DNA of 64,000 nt, taken from assembly GCA_030734395.1 (NCBI GenBank), contig JAUZTG010000044.1, positions 1,674,001 to 1,738,000 on the forward strand, read 5' to 3'. Within the stretch, counting starts at the first letter, position 1; every line of letters starts with the position of its first letter. Source of the stretch: Sarocladium kiliense (lineage: Eukaryota > Ascomycota > Sordariomycetes > Hypocreales > Sarocladiaceae). Below are positions 54,242 to 64,000 of this stretch, one piece after another. The translations under genes were made by a program, and so were the position numbers. The notes beneath the pieces were generated by a model. It did no database searches. It was not told the DNA's origin and saw only the letters and a list, made by a program, of their open reading frames with translations.

Positions 54242-55066
54242 GGCTCAGCGATACAGACCCGAGCTAGGTCGGTCAGTTTCGAATACGCCCAAGTAGCTGA
54301 ATGAAGGTATCACGTCATGACCGCTGATAGCAGTCGGGCGGTTCTGGTCTTTCCCTGCAGGTACCGATACGGTTTCAGAGCCAACAGAGCCGAGGGAGGG
54401 CGGGAGGGCCGGCTTCGCAGGAAGAAGATATGAGGATGTTACAGGGGGTGCTGTCGAGGACAGCAGAGAACAGGTTGAGGAGATCAGAAAGGAAGTTTGT
54501 GAGGAAGTCGTAGAATAGGGGAATCGCGAAGTCTCAGGGACGGTAGGGCATCGGCGCGGAAGAGAATGCTCGTAGGATCGTGATGGCGGTGACGAACCTA
54601 GGTCACCTGGACCGGCACGCACACTACAATCTGGGGTTGAGGTCACAATGGTGCCGGTGGGGTGTAACAGGCCCAACTCGCAACTGGAAATGGTGGGGTC
54701 ACACGGCGCCGGGTGTGCTGGGTAAGGACGTGAACCGCCGCCGTTGCCGCAGTCTAGGTTAGGCAAGGTACTTTGCTGCCCACGCTAAACGATCATGGCC
54801 CAAAGTACCTTCAGGTATGGGCATGGAATGATTCAGGTAACCGCGATCTGCATCCATCTCAGAAACTGCTCCCCCTTTCCACTTTCACATGCTTTGGAAC
54901 GCTTCATGCACACCGGCTTGAACGTGATCATGATTTCGGCTCCGTGCACCGTACCAATAACGCATGGTCCCAATTTGCTTAAAGCGCAAGCGTCTATAGC
55001 TCGTCGCCCAAGGCTCATCACCAAGCGATGACACCAACAACAATAACAGTGAGAACAGAAACATAA
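54242..55066. other. Intergenic region with inverted repeat
   Basis: Promoter side of the lipase gene and 3' flank of the flavoprotein gene. The part next to the lipase is Ser/Pro-like open sequence on the minus strand, probably 5' leader. The 11-bp inverted repeat is listed separately. Confidence 0.45.
54765..54811. repeat. Perfect 11-bp inverted repeat, 25-nt spacer
   Basis: Left arm AAGGTACTTTG (54765-54775) and right arm CAAAGTACCTT (54801-54811) are exact reverse complements. It lies about 0.5 kb upstream of the lipase start codon. The arm core GGTACT is shared with the recurrent GAGGTACTCCGTA motif. Confidence 0.7.
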
Positions 55067-56826
55067 TCACTCAGAAGTGTAAGTGTCCGCAATCGCCCTA
55101 CCTGCAACTCGGCCTGAGAAGATACAGCCCCCGATGAATGTGCCTTCTAGAGAATTGTACCCGTGTACACCACCGCCCCCGAACCCAGAGGCTTCCCCAG
55201 CAGCGTACAATCCTGGAATTGGGGTGTCTTTGTTTTTCATGACGTTGCCTTTGAGGTTTGTTTCCAGTCCCCCAAGCGTTTTCCTGCTAAGGATGTTTAG
55301 CCGCACAGCGATCAGCGGTCCATGTGATATGTCCAGAAGTGCATGTGGCTTGGCGATGCGGCCCCTACGGTCAGGAAAGTAAGACCGTCCGTTGTTCATT
55401 AGCATTGCCTGTGCGTCCTTCGAATAAGGGTTGGCAAATTGGCTGTCTCGAGCATCGACGATGTTCTTAACTTTGTCGTAGTCGAGAATTGGCCCTTGCC
55501 GCTCTGCTGCGAGCTCGTTCATCCCGGCCACCAAGTCTTTGAGATTGTCTTTGACCACGAAGTCCTTGCCATAAGCCTGGAAATTTTGCACTGGTATGGT
55601 CCCCTTCTTACCAAGAATGCGCTTCAAGAATCCCAATATACTCTTGTTCGTCAAGTCTGGGTTTTGTTCCGACCCCGAGAGCGCAAACTCGCGCGCAATG
55701 ATAGTCTGGTTGAGTATGAACCAGCTGTAGTCGTGGCCAGTGCTGCAAATATGCTTCAAGGTTGCCATCGTATCTGATCCCGGGTATAGAAACGGAGGCA
55801 TGCGCTGGCCTGTTGCATCGAGCCAGAGAGAAGAAGGAGCAGGAAGGATCCGGATACCGTGGTTCTCCCAGATAGGGTTCCAGTTCTGGAGTCCCTCGGT
55901 GTAATGCCACATGCGATCGCGATTCACAACATGTGCTCCGATGCCCTCTGCGATCCCAATCATGCGGCCATCAACATGAGCAGGAACACCAATCACAAAG
56001 CTTTCAGGAGCTTTCGGACCCAGACGATCTAGCGGCCAGGCCTTCCGGACAGCTTCCGCATTCCCTCCTATGCCGCCAGTCGACAATAGCACGGCGGATC
56101 CATGAAGCTCGAAGGTATCGATCACATTCCTTGAGGACTTGACGCCTCGAGGAGAGGTATCCTCCTCCAGGATCCTGCCCCTGACACCCGTCACCCGACC
56201 CGAAGCCTCGTCCATGATGAGCTCATCCGCAACATGCCTGAATTTGAATTGGACAAGACCTTTTGCCGCAGCTTTCTTGACAGGCTCAGCAAAGGCCCTG
56301 ACCACTTCAGGGCCGGTTCCCCCTTGTCTGAGTGTTAGTAGGACCATCAAAGTGCATCTTTGGATGACTTACAGGTGATATGGAAGCGCGGCACACTGTT
56401 CCCGTGACCGTCGGCGAGACCATCTCCCCGCTCCGCCCAACCTACGTTGAACAGGAAACCAAGACCCTGGCTCTTCACGTAATCTTCCATCTCATCGACT
56501 GCGAAATCAACGAAAGCCTTTGCCCATTGTCGTGGCCAATGATCCTCTTCTTCACGATCGAACTTGGCTGAACCCATCCAATCGCGCATCGCAAGTTCAC
56601 GGGAGTCACGGATGCCCATTCTCCGCTGCTCTTTGGAATCCACCATGAAGATACCCCCAAATGACCAGAAAGCCTGGCCGCCCAGATTCGCTTCGTTTTC
56701 CTGGTCCAGTATGATTGTAGGGATATTGCGCTTCTGCAGCTCGAAGGCTGCAACTAGACCTGCCAGGCCCGCGCCGACCACTATCACCGGGCCGCCGCCG
56801 TCATGCTCTGGTGGAATGGATCCCAT
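55067..56826 (-). CDS. FAD-dependent oxidoreductase, 3-ketosteroid dehydrogenase / fumarate reductase type
   Basis: Exons 56826-56373 and 56322-55067 join across a 50-nt intron ending ACAAG to give 569 aa. The junction restores HITWGTGPEVV, a stretch typical of this family, which supports the 3' site over the nearer CAG. The N-terminal Rossmann motif is VIVVGAGLAGL (GxGxxG at residues 18-23), then LDQENEANLGGQAFWSFGGI. The C-terminal FAD motif is GLYAAGEASGFGGGGVHGYN followed by LEGTFIGGCIFSGRVAGR. Such flavoproteins catalyse dehydrogenation or reduction next to a carbonyl; the substrate is unknown. It sits beside an APC permease on the same strand, so the pair may serve import and oxidation of one compound (inference). 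Confidence 0.87.
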
Positions 56827-57155
56827 GGCAAGATATGTACAATATTTGGTGACAGACAAACCTTTGACGGGCGGTTATTGGAGTATGTGTCGGGTGTCTG
56901 AGTGACAGTATGAGGGGTTCATGGGCTGTCAACTCGATATGTGAAACCATGTGATGGGTTGACGCCAGCCCGCCAAGGCTTGCCTCGGTCCAAAGCAACC
57001 TACCTACTAACTACAGGGATAATGCTGCTCGCGCTTACGCCAAACACGGGGAGCTGACCTTAAAGCATCCTTTCGGTAACAATTTTCACGTCATATTCGG
57101 ATGCTTTTTACACATTAAACCATCAGTAGGATGGTTTTGCTCAAAGTAGCTAATC
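56827..57155. other. Intergenic region
   Basis: Spacer between the tandem flavoprotein and permease genes. Nothing supported. Confidence 0.4.
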
Positions 57156-58897
57156 CTAATTCGTACCCTCAACGCCTCTAGCCTCTGCGACCTTAGAATG
57201 GTCCGAGTCTGAGAAAGTATTGGTGAGATCACCCACTTGCCTCCCAGTAACAACGCTGCCTTCAAACTCATTGATCGGAGGGCCTGTGAAGTTCTTGCGC
57301 GCGTATGCAAAGTACCAAGCAATGGCCACGGCAGCGAACCCCGCAAATACGACAGAGGCATAATTCATTGTGCTTGCATCGACAGGGAGAGAAACCGGGC
57401 AGCAGAAGATAACAACTGCGAAGCAGATCCAGATTGCACAGACCAGGTTGATTGCATAGCCAAACTTACCAAGCGGGTACGGCGACGACTTCACAGGCGC
57501 TCGTCGTTGGAATAGGTTCACCACCACCGGGACAGCGTAGGAAGTAGAGAGGCAGATGGTTGCCACACCGGTGAAGGAGTTGAAAGCTGCACTCGAGCCG
57601 AAGTAAATGCAGCCCAGCAGGCAATCGATGACGGTCGAAAGCGCCAATGCCTCTAGAGGCATATCAAGCTTTTTGTTGACGCGCCTCCAGAGCTTGTATC
57701 CGGGAATCGCGCCGTCCCTGGCGAAGGCGTACGTGCATCGCGAGGCCGCTGTCAAGGCACCGATGCCCGCGAAGAACATGATACCGAGAATCAGGAATAG
57801 GAGACAGAAGCCGCCGGCTTTAGACCCGGTCACAGTCGTGAACAGCAAGCCAATAGGCTGCGAATTCGCCACATCGAGCAGCATTTGCACATCTGGCAGC
57901 ACGAAGAGAATTGGTACAAGGTACACGACGCCCGTGATTCCGGCTGCTGCGACAGATAGGACAATAGCACGAGGAACCTCTCTCTCCGGGTGCTGAACTT
58001 CCTCGCACATGCCGGCAACCATGCCATAGCCCGTAAGTGTGTAGGCGGCTGTATAGGACACAAAGAGTATGTTTAGTTAACTGGCACGCATGGGATCGGG
58101 ACGGGGTCAGTGGTAGACGTACGTTGCAACAGACCAACAAAGAATGACCATCCGCTGGGCCAGCCGCTCTTGGATGCATCATACTCTGAAAACACAAATT
58201 CAGCTGAGCGACGCTTATCAGCCGTCGCGAGTAGCGCGACAAGGATGATGATGACACTGGCTCCTGTCCAATAGATGCACAATTTGTTGATGATGTCGAG
58301 ATATCGTGAACCGAAGGCGTTGACAAGCGCGCAGACGATCATCACAGCCCAGAAGCACAGAACTGTCTGCCATTCATTGGCGACAAAGTCTTCATTGAAG
58401 ATGGAGATGGCACTCAAAATGAGCTGGGCGCCGCCGAAGTTGATGGAAAGCGTAACGGTCTTTGCACGAATGGTTAGTCGTGGCCATTCCATGAGCCCAT
58501 TTCATGACCGATTACTCACCCAGCAACCCACGGTATGCAGCCATCCGTCAACAAAACTGACAAGGGGGGCCCAACGTCGCGAGCTCAGCATCGCAGACCA
58601 GTAGTATACACCTCCGGCGGTTGGAAAGACGGCACAAATCTCTGCAAGGGAGGCTGCGATGCAGAGCGAAATGAGTGACACCAGAACCCAACCCCAGAGG
58701 ACGGTAACAGACTGCCCGTTGGTGAGGGTGATGTACATCGTCGTCGACAGGCCGTAGGGAACCGCCATGATGGCGAATGACAATCCGAGGATACTGATCA
58801 TGCTCAAGTTTCGTGGTAGCTCTGCTTTGTATCCAAGGCGTGCGAGAGCCTGGTCGGCCTCATCAGACACGGCCGTCTTGGACGTCCTGCGCTCCAT
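57156..58897 (-). CDS. Amino acid / GABA / choline-type permease (APC family)
   Basis: Exons 58897-58520, 58459-58123 and 58048-57156 sum to 1608 nt (535 aa); introns are 60 and 74 nt. Twelve membrane segments are expected. Motifs include LGYKAELPRNLSMISILGLS at the N-terminus, SLAEICAVFPTAGGVYYW in helix 3, GLLQPAYTLTGYGMVAGMCE across the second splice junction, and HPEREVPRAIVLSV, the APC signature. These match fungal GABA (Uga4), choline (Hnm1) and related carriers. Substrate cannot be assigned from sequence. The ATG at 58897 was chosen because the family N-terminus starts there; an upstream open stretch (to 59014) is not conserved. Confidence 0.9.
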
Positions 58898-59857
58898 GAT
58901 GACGGAGACTGGGCTGAAGCCGCGTGGATCTTGTGGTCGGTGAAGTTTCAAGAAGTTCGTTGCGCGATGGATTGCACAACGACCGAGTGCGATTCGACTC
59001 AGAAGTGGCGGCACTCTCTGAGGGGATGGCCGGCCCAGCTGCGACGGGTCAAGATGCGGAGGAAGTTATGATGACTGCCTTACGTTGATGTACCTCCGTT
59101 CGCCGGAGGACTCTCAGACAAGCCAAGGGCGCGCAGCATTTCCATTATGTACTACGAATTAGCTTAGTTCTATCGCTAAACGAAGCTGTGCCTGGGGTAC
59201 GGCACCATCGTGCCCACAACTGCCGATCGGCGCAATGAGCTGACCCTGTTGTGCTAGAACAAGCTTAGTTCTGCGCCATGGGCTCCACGCTTCCTTATCT
59301 TGGTCTCGCTTGCAGTTCCTTCAGCGTCTAGAATCTGATCACAATGATGACACATGCATGATGATGACACTGGCAAGACGGGAAGCATAGCAACGATCGC
59401 GCATCGCCTCTTGGCGAACCTGGGGTAACCAGCCGCTTCAGATGGTTGGTTGAATTAGGCACTGCAAGAGAGTTCTAAGTGTCCTTGGCCAAGATGGTAT
59501 GGTATTTTCACTTCCGAGCCTGCGCGCGCACACGACTCGCACATATCCGTTCGCCCCAGACGCCCCCCGTCCGTGGCCGTGAGGCCTGGACCTTTCATCA
59601 TCCACCACGTGGGTCGTCTCAGCTCCATGCACCCTTATCAGGTCAACCCGGAGTTGACCGATGTCGCAACGGATGGACAATGCTCACCAAGGCGGGGCGA
59701 TTGGAAACCATGCACCTCATGAGAGAGATAAAGAGAGATATCATCATCCCGCTTTTGCCGGCCTATGACAAGGATGCCTTGGACGAGACAGCCAACAGCC
59801 AACTGCATATCTTGAAAAACTGTGCAGATGCTACCGCTTCCCCCAAATCTTACCCTC
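58898..59857. other. Intergenic region
   Basis: Promoter side of the permease and 3' flank of the NmrA-like relic. A direct repeat ATGATGACAC occurs twice around 59343-59370. No gene is supported. Confidence 0.4.
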
Positions 59858-60489
59858 TCACCTTGTTCGACTGAACAAACTGCGCCCAAGTGGTTGCCGG
59901 CTCATCGAGGAACTGTCCGCTTCCTCCACATTCGCGCCATTGTAGTAACCTTCAGCTGCCATGAGTTGGAATGTCTCGAAGAGCTCATCAAATGCATTAG
60001 GAGGCATCAAATGTCGTGTCACTTCACGCGAGATCTGTACATATTCAAGCTGCTTCCCGGTGACCTCAGACCATTGTTTAACCATTTCGGTCGAAGTGTA
60101 GTAATGGTGTGGAGCGCGGATGTTTCTCCCTACGAACTTTGGAAAGCTCTCCAGGGCGATCTTGACGTACTTCCCTGCTTGGCCGTCAGCCCCGTCACTC
60201 AAACTCCTGATTCATTTCACGTGATCAACAAACCTGTGTCGGACACGTCAAAAGCTGGGAACTTAACCACATCAGGCTCTGCGGGATGAAACCCTTTGTA
60301 AGTCCCATTTTCTTGCTTCCTGATCAAGTTGAACCAGCCGCTCATGAATATCCCGGGCTGGACGAAGGTAGCGGGAAGCCCGATCCGCCGTATATAAGCC
60401 TCGATCTCAGCTTTGCCGTCGAAATGCTTGACGTTAACGAGGCGCCTATGAGTTGCTTGAGTAACGTTGATGAGGGAGGAGAAGACCAT
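59858..60489 (-). pseudogene. NmrA-like protein gene without its N-terminal nucleotide-binding part
   Basis: Two exons are clear: about 60489-60234 and 60174-59858, joined in phase 1 through a 59-nt intron (GTTTGT...GCAG). They encode about 190 residues that match the middle and end of NmrA-like NAD(P)-binding proteins: MVFSSLINV, VKHFDGKAEIEAYIR, GLPATFVQPGIFM and GKYVKIALESFPKFVGRNIR. The first 80-100 residues with the GxxGxxG motif are missing: upstream sequence to 60830 shows no such motif in any frame. Either the gene is truncated, or a distant 5' exon was not seen; the CACAG just before 60492 could be an intron acceptor. The family has redox-sensing regulators and isoflavone-reductase-like enzymes. 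Confidence 0.55.
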
Positions 60490-61284
60490 ATGCTGTGGTG
60501 GTGGTGGATATGGGAGCCTGCACAAGTCACTCAAAGAGCCAGAAGAGCCGTTTTCCTAGTCCAAATTCGAGTCTCGAACCTTGTCTTCTATCTTGCCTTC
60601 TCATCTGCCTTTGTGCTTCTGACTGCGGTCGTAACGCCATAAAGAGAGGCGATTACAAGGTTCGGCAGCCAAGGTAGCCAGGCATCGATCGGAGGAGCGC
60701 CGCGAACTTTTCCATAGTCCTGTTTGCACGGCGACAGCCACACACGGACACTCGATTTGCGCTTGAGCAAGACATAGACTTCGACCTCAAGGCGCAACCG
60801 TTAGCAAACAGTAAGAGCTAAGAATATTAGTCGTAATTCAAGACAGTGAGGAGCCGTGAACGCGTGCATTTACTCCCTGTCTTCGGATCGACCGGCTCTC
60901 GAATGGTTAAGGCGGGGGAACAGAGAGTACTAAAATGTTAGCTTTGGGGTCCAACACAGGACTTTGGGACCACTTGAGCAGACTATTATCCCATTGTGAG
61001 AGAATACGGCGAGATCAGGTCCGCTGGGTTTACGCGAGTTGAGCAATGGGTTAGTTGAGCTCGTTCGCCAAGACGTCTACTCATGGCGGCTTTTTATGCA
61101 CAACACCACGCCCACAGTGCACGGAGGCCGTTTCCGGCGCTTGCGAGGTACCGACAGGAACGGGTCGCGGTCATACCCCACACATGTCCTGGTGTGGTGA
61201 TCCGTGGACAAAAATATAAACATCGCGACATTCCCGGGCCTTTTGGGTCATCGTACTATGGCTTCTTGACTGGCCCTTTTACCT
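60490..61284. other. Region between NmrA-like relic and MFS transporter
   Basis: Would hold the missing NmrA N-terminus if it existed; I could not find it. The right part serves as promoter for the MFS gene. Confidence 0.45.
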
Positions 61285-63102
61285 ATGCGCGTCGACGAAA
61301 ATCTAACCGGAGAAGAGAGGCCGGCGTCTGGCAGACTGTCTGACGTGTCTCTCTCAAATGATGCTGCAAGCGACACCAGTTCTGAGAGTCGGTTCTCGGA
61401 GGAAACACAAGACGACTATGACGGCCATCGCCCCGCCTTGCGAGAGATCCGATCTTCCTTCTCTTACGCGACTCGGACCGGAAGTCGTAGCATATCGAGG
61501 AATGGATCTTGGGCAGTTGATGCAACAGGAAACAGCCTATACGCAACAGCTTCGCGGCAACAGAGCAGACTGGGGCGCCTTCGATCTCGGGCTCCAACCG
61601 TCTTCACCCATCCGTTAGCCCATGTACCAACAGCAGCGGGGAGCTTGGTTGATTTCGATGGACCCGACGACCCATACAGACCTATCAATTGGCCCATGTC
61701 GAAGAAGATTCTGACCACCATGCTGTACGGCCTGGTAACCATGTCCGCGACTTGGGCCTCGTCGTCGTACTCGGCCGGCACGCGCCAAGTAGCAGAGGAG
61801 TTCAACGTTGGCACGCAGGTCGCAGTCCTGGGGACGACTTTGTTTCTTTTCGGGTTCGGACTGGGACCTCTGATCTGGGCACCGCTGAGCGAAGTGTTTG
61901 GTCGTAGGGTGGCTGTTATGGTCCCCATGTTCATTGCTATTTGTTTCAGCTTTGGAAGCGCCACCTCAAAAGACTTTCAGACATTGATGATCACTCGGTT
62001 CTTCGGGGCATTTTTTGCCTCTGCGCCGGTCACGAATACAGGGGGGGTTCTCGGTGATCTATTTTCCCCAGCTCATCGTGGTATTGCTATGGCTGGCTAC
62101 GCTATGGCCGTCGTAGGCGGGCCTTCTCTAGGTGAGTCTGTATCGTATCTTGCTAGCCCGTGAGCATACTTTTAACCCACTTTCTTAGGACCCATTGTCT
62201 CTGCTGCTGTTGTCATCCAGCCTTCGCTTGGATGGAGGTGGACTGAGTATCTTACTGGGATACTCCAGGCTGTCATTCTCTGCATAGCTGTCATCTTCAT
62301 TGACGAGAGTTACCCGCCCAAATTACTGGTTTACAAAGCCAGCCGACTCCGCCATGAGACCGGCAATTGGAGCCTCCATGCCGAATTTGAGGAATGGGAT
62401 GTGTCAGTGGTCGAGCTGGCGAGGAAGTTCCTCATCCGCCCCGTTCAGCTCTTGTGTACACCTATATGTTTTCTCGTTGCGCTTTATGCAAGCTTCTGCT
62501 ATGGAATTCTGTATATGCAGCTGGGGGGCATACCCTTTATATTTGGCGAGCTACGGGGCTGGAGCCCTTTAGTCGCCGTGCTGCCTTTTATATGCATTCT
62601 CATCGGCGCGTCTGTTGGAGCCGCGGCTAACGTCTACAACCAAATTATCTACAACAAAGCATATTATGCAGCAGGCAACAGAGCAGTTCCGGAAAAGCGA
62701 CTCCCACCCATGATGCTTGGATCATTCCTCTTCAGCGGCGGTCAATTTCTTACTGGATGGACAGCGAAGCCCTCAACGCACTGGATCGTTCCCTGCATTG
62801 GGTTGGTCATGCTCGGGTCAGGCTTCTTCATGATTTTCCAAGCAGCACTGAATTATCTAGTCGACACATTTACCGCATACGCAGCATCCGCAGTCGCAGC
62901 AAATACCTTTCTACGCTCATGTTTTGCAGGTGGGTTCCCTCTGGCAGTCACACCACTATACAGGAACCTTGGCGTTGGCCCTGGGTCAAGCATCACCGGT
63001 GGCTTCGCTGCGCTGCTGATACCGGTACCTTTTGTCTTTTATATATTTGGGAAACGGATTCGCGCATCGTCAAAGTGGTCTAAAGCTTCTGTCTACGACT
63101 GA
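61285..63102 (+). CDS. MFS transporter, DHA1 drug/polyamine type
   Basis: Exons 61285-62131 and 62189-63102 join across a 57-nt intron to 586 aa. A Ser/Arg-rich cytosolic N-terminus (about 140 residues) ends in the family motif VDFDGPDDPYRPINWPMSKK. Twelve helices follow, with GFGLGPLIWAPLSEVFGRR (motif A region), RFFGAFFASAPVTNTGGVLGDLF, GPIVSAAVV at the splice junction, GWRWTEYLTGI, and the late motif VDTFTAYAASAVAANTFLRS. This is the pattern of fungal DHA1 exporters for polyamines, azoles and secondary metabolites. The substrate is unknown. Confidence 0.92.
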
Positions 63103-63279
63103 GTCCACACAAATTCGGGTAGGCGCAGAACGTTGGATGAGTACACCGGCTGATTGCTCCGACCATGAAGAGAGGGGAGTGAATACACCTATTTGTATAG
63201 ACACAGTGCCACGGAATCGCCATAAGAGGCTTCCGTACGAGATAGCTATCTTTCCGAGGCGAGGAGATACCAGACTCGG

Positions 63280-64000
63280 TTAAACGTAATCTTGCAGTCG
63301 CTCCATGAGCTCGTCAACGTCCATCTCTTGCTCCAAAATAGAGTCCTCTGTCATGTCCTTTTTGTGTTTGTGGGGAGGAATAAGGACTCGGTCTAGGACA
63401 TGAATGACGCCGTTTTTAGCGACGGCGTCTCGAATCTGGACCCCTGCGAAACCATTCACCGTCACGAACTTGAGCGATGCCCACTCTAGAATATCTACGC
63501 TGACATGTAGATCGTGCAACAGCGTCACCAGATCGAAGTGTTCGCGCTTTTCCGCCCCGGCAAGCGGCTCGCCTCCTTCATCCGCTGCAGCAGTCTCGTC
63601 ATAGAAGGCATCGGTGTATAAAGTTGCGTTGGCCACGATGTGGTATTTGAGAAGCGCCTTCAGATACTTCAATCCTGTTTCAGTATTGAACAGGAAAGCA
63701 TTAGCCCGAGGGCCGAGCTTTTGGAAAGCTTTGTTAGAGGGCGCAAAAACAGTGCTTCCGACCATTTTGACATTGTGAATAAAATCCACAAAGTGCGTTT
63801 TCTCGTAAGCCAAAAGAAGGGTGGAAAACTCGGTGGGAAATAAGGTCAACTCTCGCCCAACCATCGGGGGAGGAATCAGAATCTCGCGAATCCCGTGAAT
63901 GATACCATTCTTCGCTTTCTGTTATGATGTTAGCTTCTCATTATTCAGGCGACGAGGGGAGTGTCCCACAAAGTCGGCAGCGACAACTTTACTATAAAAG
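63280..64000 (-). CDS. Fasciclin (FAS1) domain protein, N-terminus cut by window edge
   Basis: Exons visible are 64000-63970 (31 nt, incomplete) and 63918-63280, joined in phase 0 across a 51-nt intron, about 223 residues in all. The second exon opens with the end of one FAS1 domain (KNGIIHGIREILIPPP) and then a whole second one: FSTLLLAYEKTHFVDFIHNV, STVFAPSNKAFQKLG, LKALLKYHIVANATLYTD, VTVNGFAGVQIRDAVAKNGV and IHVLDRVLIPPH. FAS1 proteins are secreted or GPI-anchored adhesion proteins. The visible C-terminus (HKHKKDMTEDSILEQEMDVD) is acidic and has no GPI signal; a signal peptide would lie outside the window. Confidence 0.88.

Noticed and set aside
54245..54766. 173-aa Ser/Pro/Thr-rich frame upstream of the lipase
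   Set aside because: Typical of pyrimidine-rich 5' leader. The lipase N-terminus starts well at 54241 and nothing conserved lies upstream.

Overview
This is a 64 kb piece of a nuclear chromosome from a filamentous ascomycete (Pezizomycotina). The genes are spaced by about 0.3 to 3.7 kb, most carry one to seven short GT-AG introns (about 37 to 75 nt, one of 167 nt), coding and flanking composition is similar, and the protein set is typically fungal: a CFEM-like GPI protein, MARVEL proteins, a DUF8004-type protein, an Mds3/Ral2-type Kelch protein and many transporters. A dothideomycete is my best guess, but that is inference from protein style only.

Left part (1-24 kb): an incomplete single-pass membrane protein with a cysteine-rich ectodomain at the left edge; a CFEM-like GPI protein; an eight-exon glycyl-tRNA synthetase with an in-frame mitochondrial-type extension and a 12-nt microexon; a MARVEL protein; a 59-codon Asn-rich repeat ORF in a long intergenic stretch; a 1002-aa DUF8004-type protein; a C2H2 protein; the mismatch-repair subunit MSH6, divergent from the diphthamide gene DPH2; and a second MARVEL-like protein.

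Middle part (26-49 kb): COX10 (heme O synthase), a Myb-like protein, an eight-exon sugar transporter, an alpha/beta hydrolase, the GPI-transamidase subunit PIG-S, a FAT1/FATP acyl-CoA synthetase, a 1083-aa Kelch-BTB protein ending in polyglutamine, and a 1-Cys peroxiredoxin. These are mostly housekeeping genes with no operon-like logic.

Right part (50-64 kb): an intron-containing tRNA read as Arg(UCG), a frame-broken coding relic, a patatin-type triacylglycerol lipase, then a run that looks accessory: an FAD-dependent 3-ketosteroid-dehydrogenase/fumarate-reductase-like flavoprotein, an APC amino-acid/GABA/choline-type permease, an NmrA-like gene lacking its nucleotide-binding N-terminus, a DHA1-type MFS transporter and a two-repeat fasciclin protein cut by the right edge.

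I found no CRISPR array, transposase, rRNA gene or convincing new multi-gene system. The least explained items are the 12-bp-periodic small ORF near 9 kb, the frame-broken gene near 51 kb, an exact 13-mer (GAGGTACTCCGTA) in three distant intergenic regions, and two perfect inverted repeats at 47.7 and 54.8 kb. Splice sites were chosen by hand from GT/AG positions, reading-frame continuity and known protein motifs.
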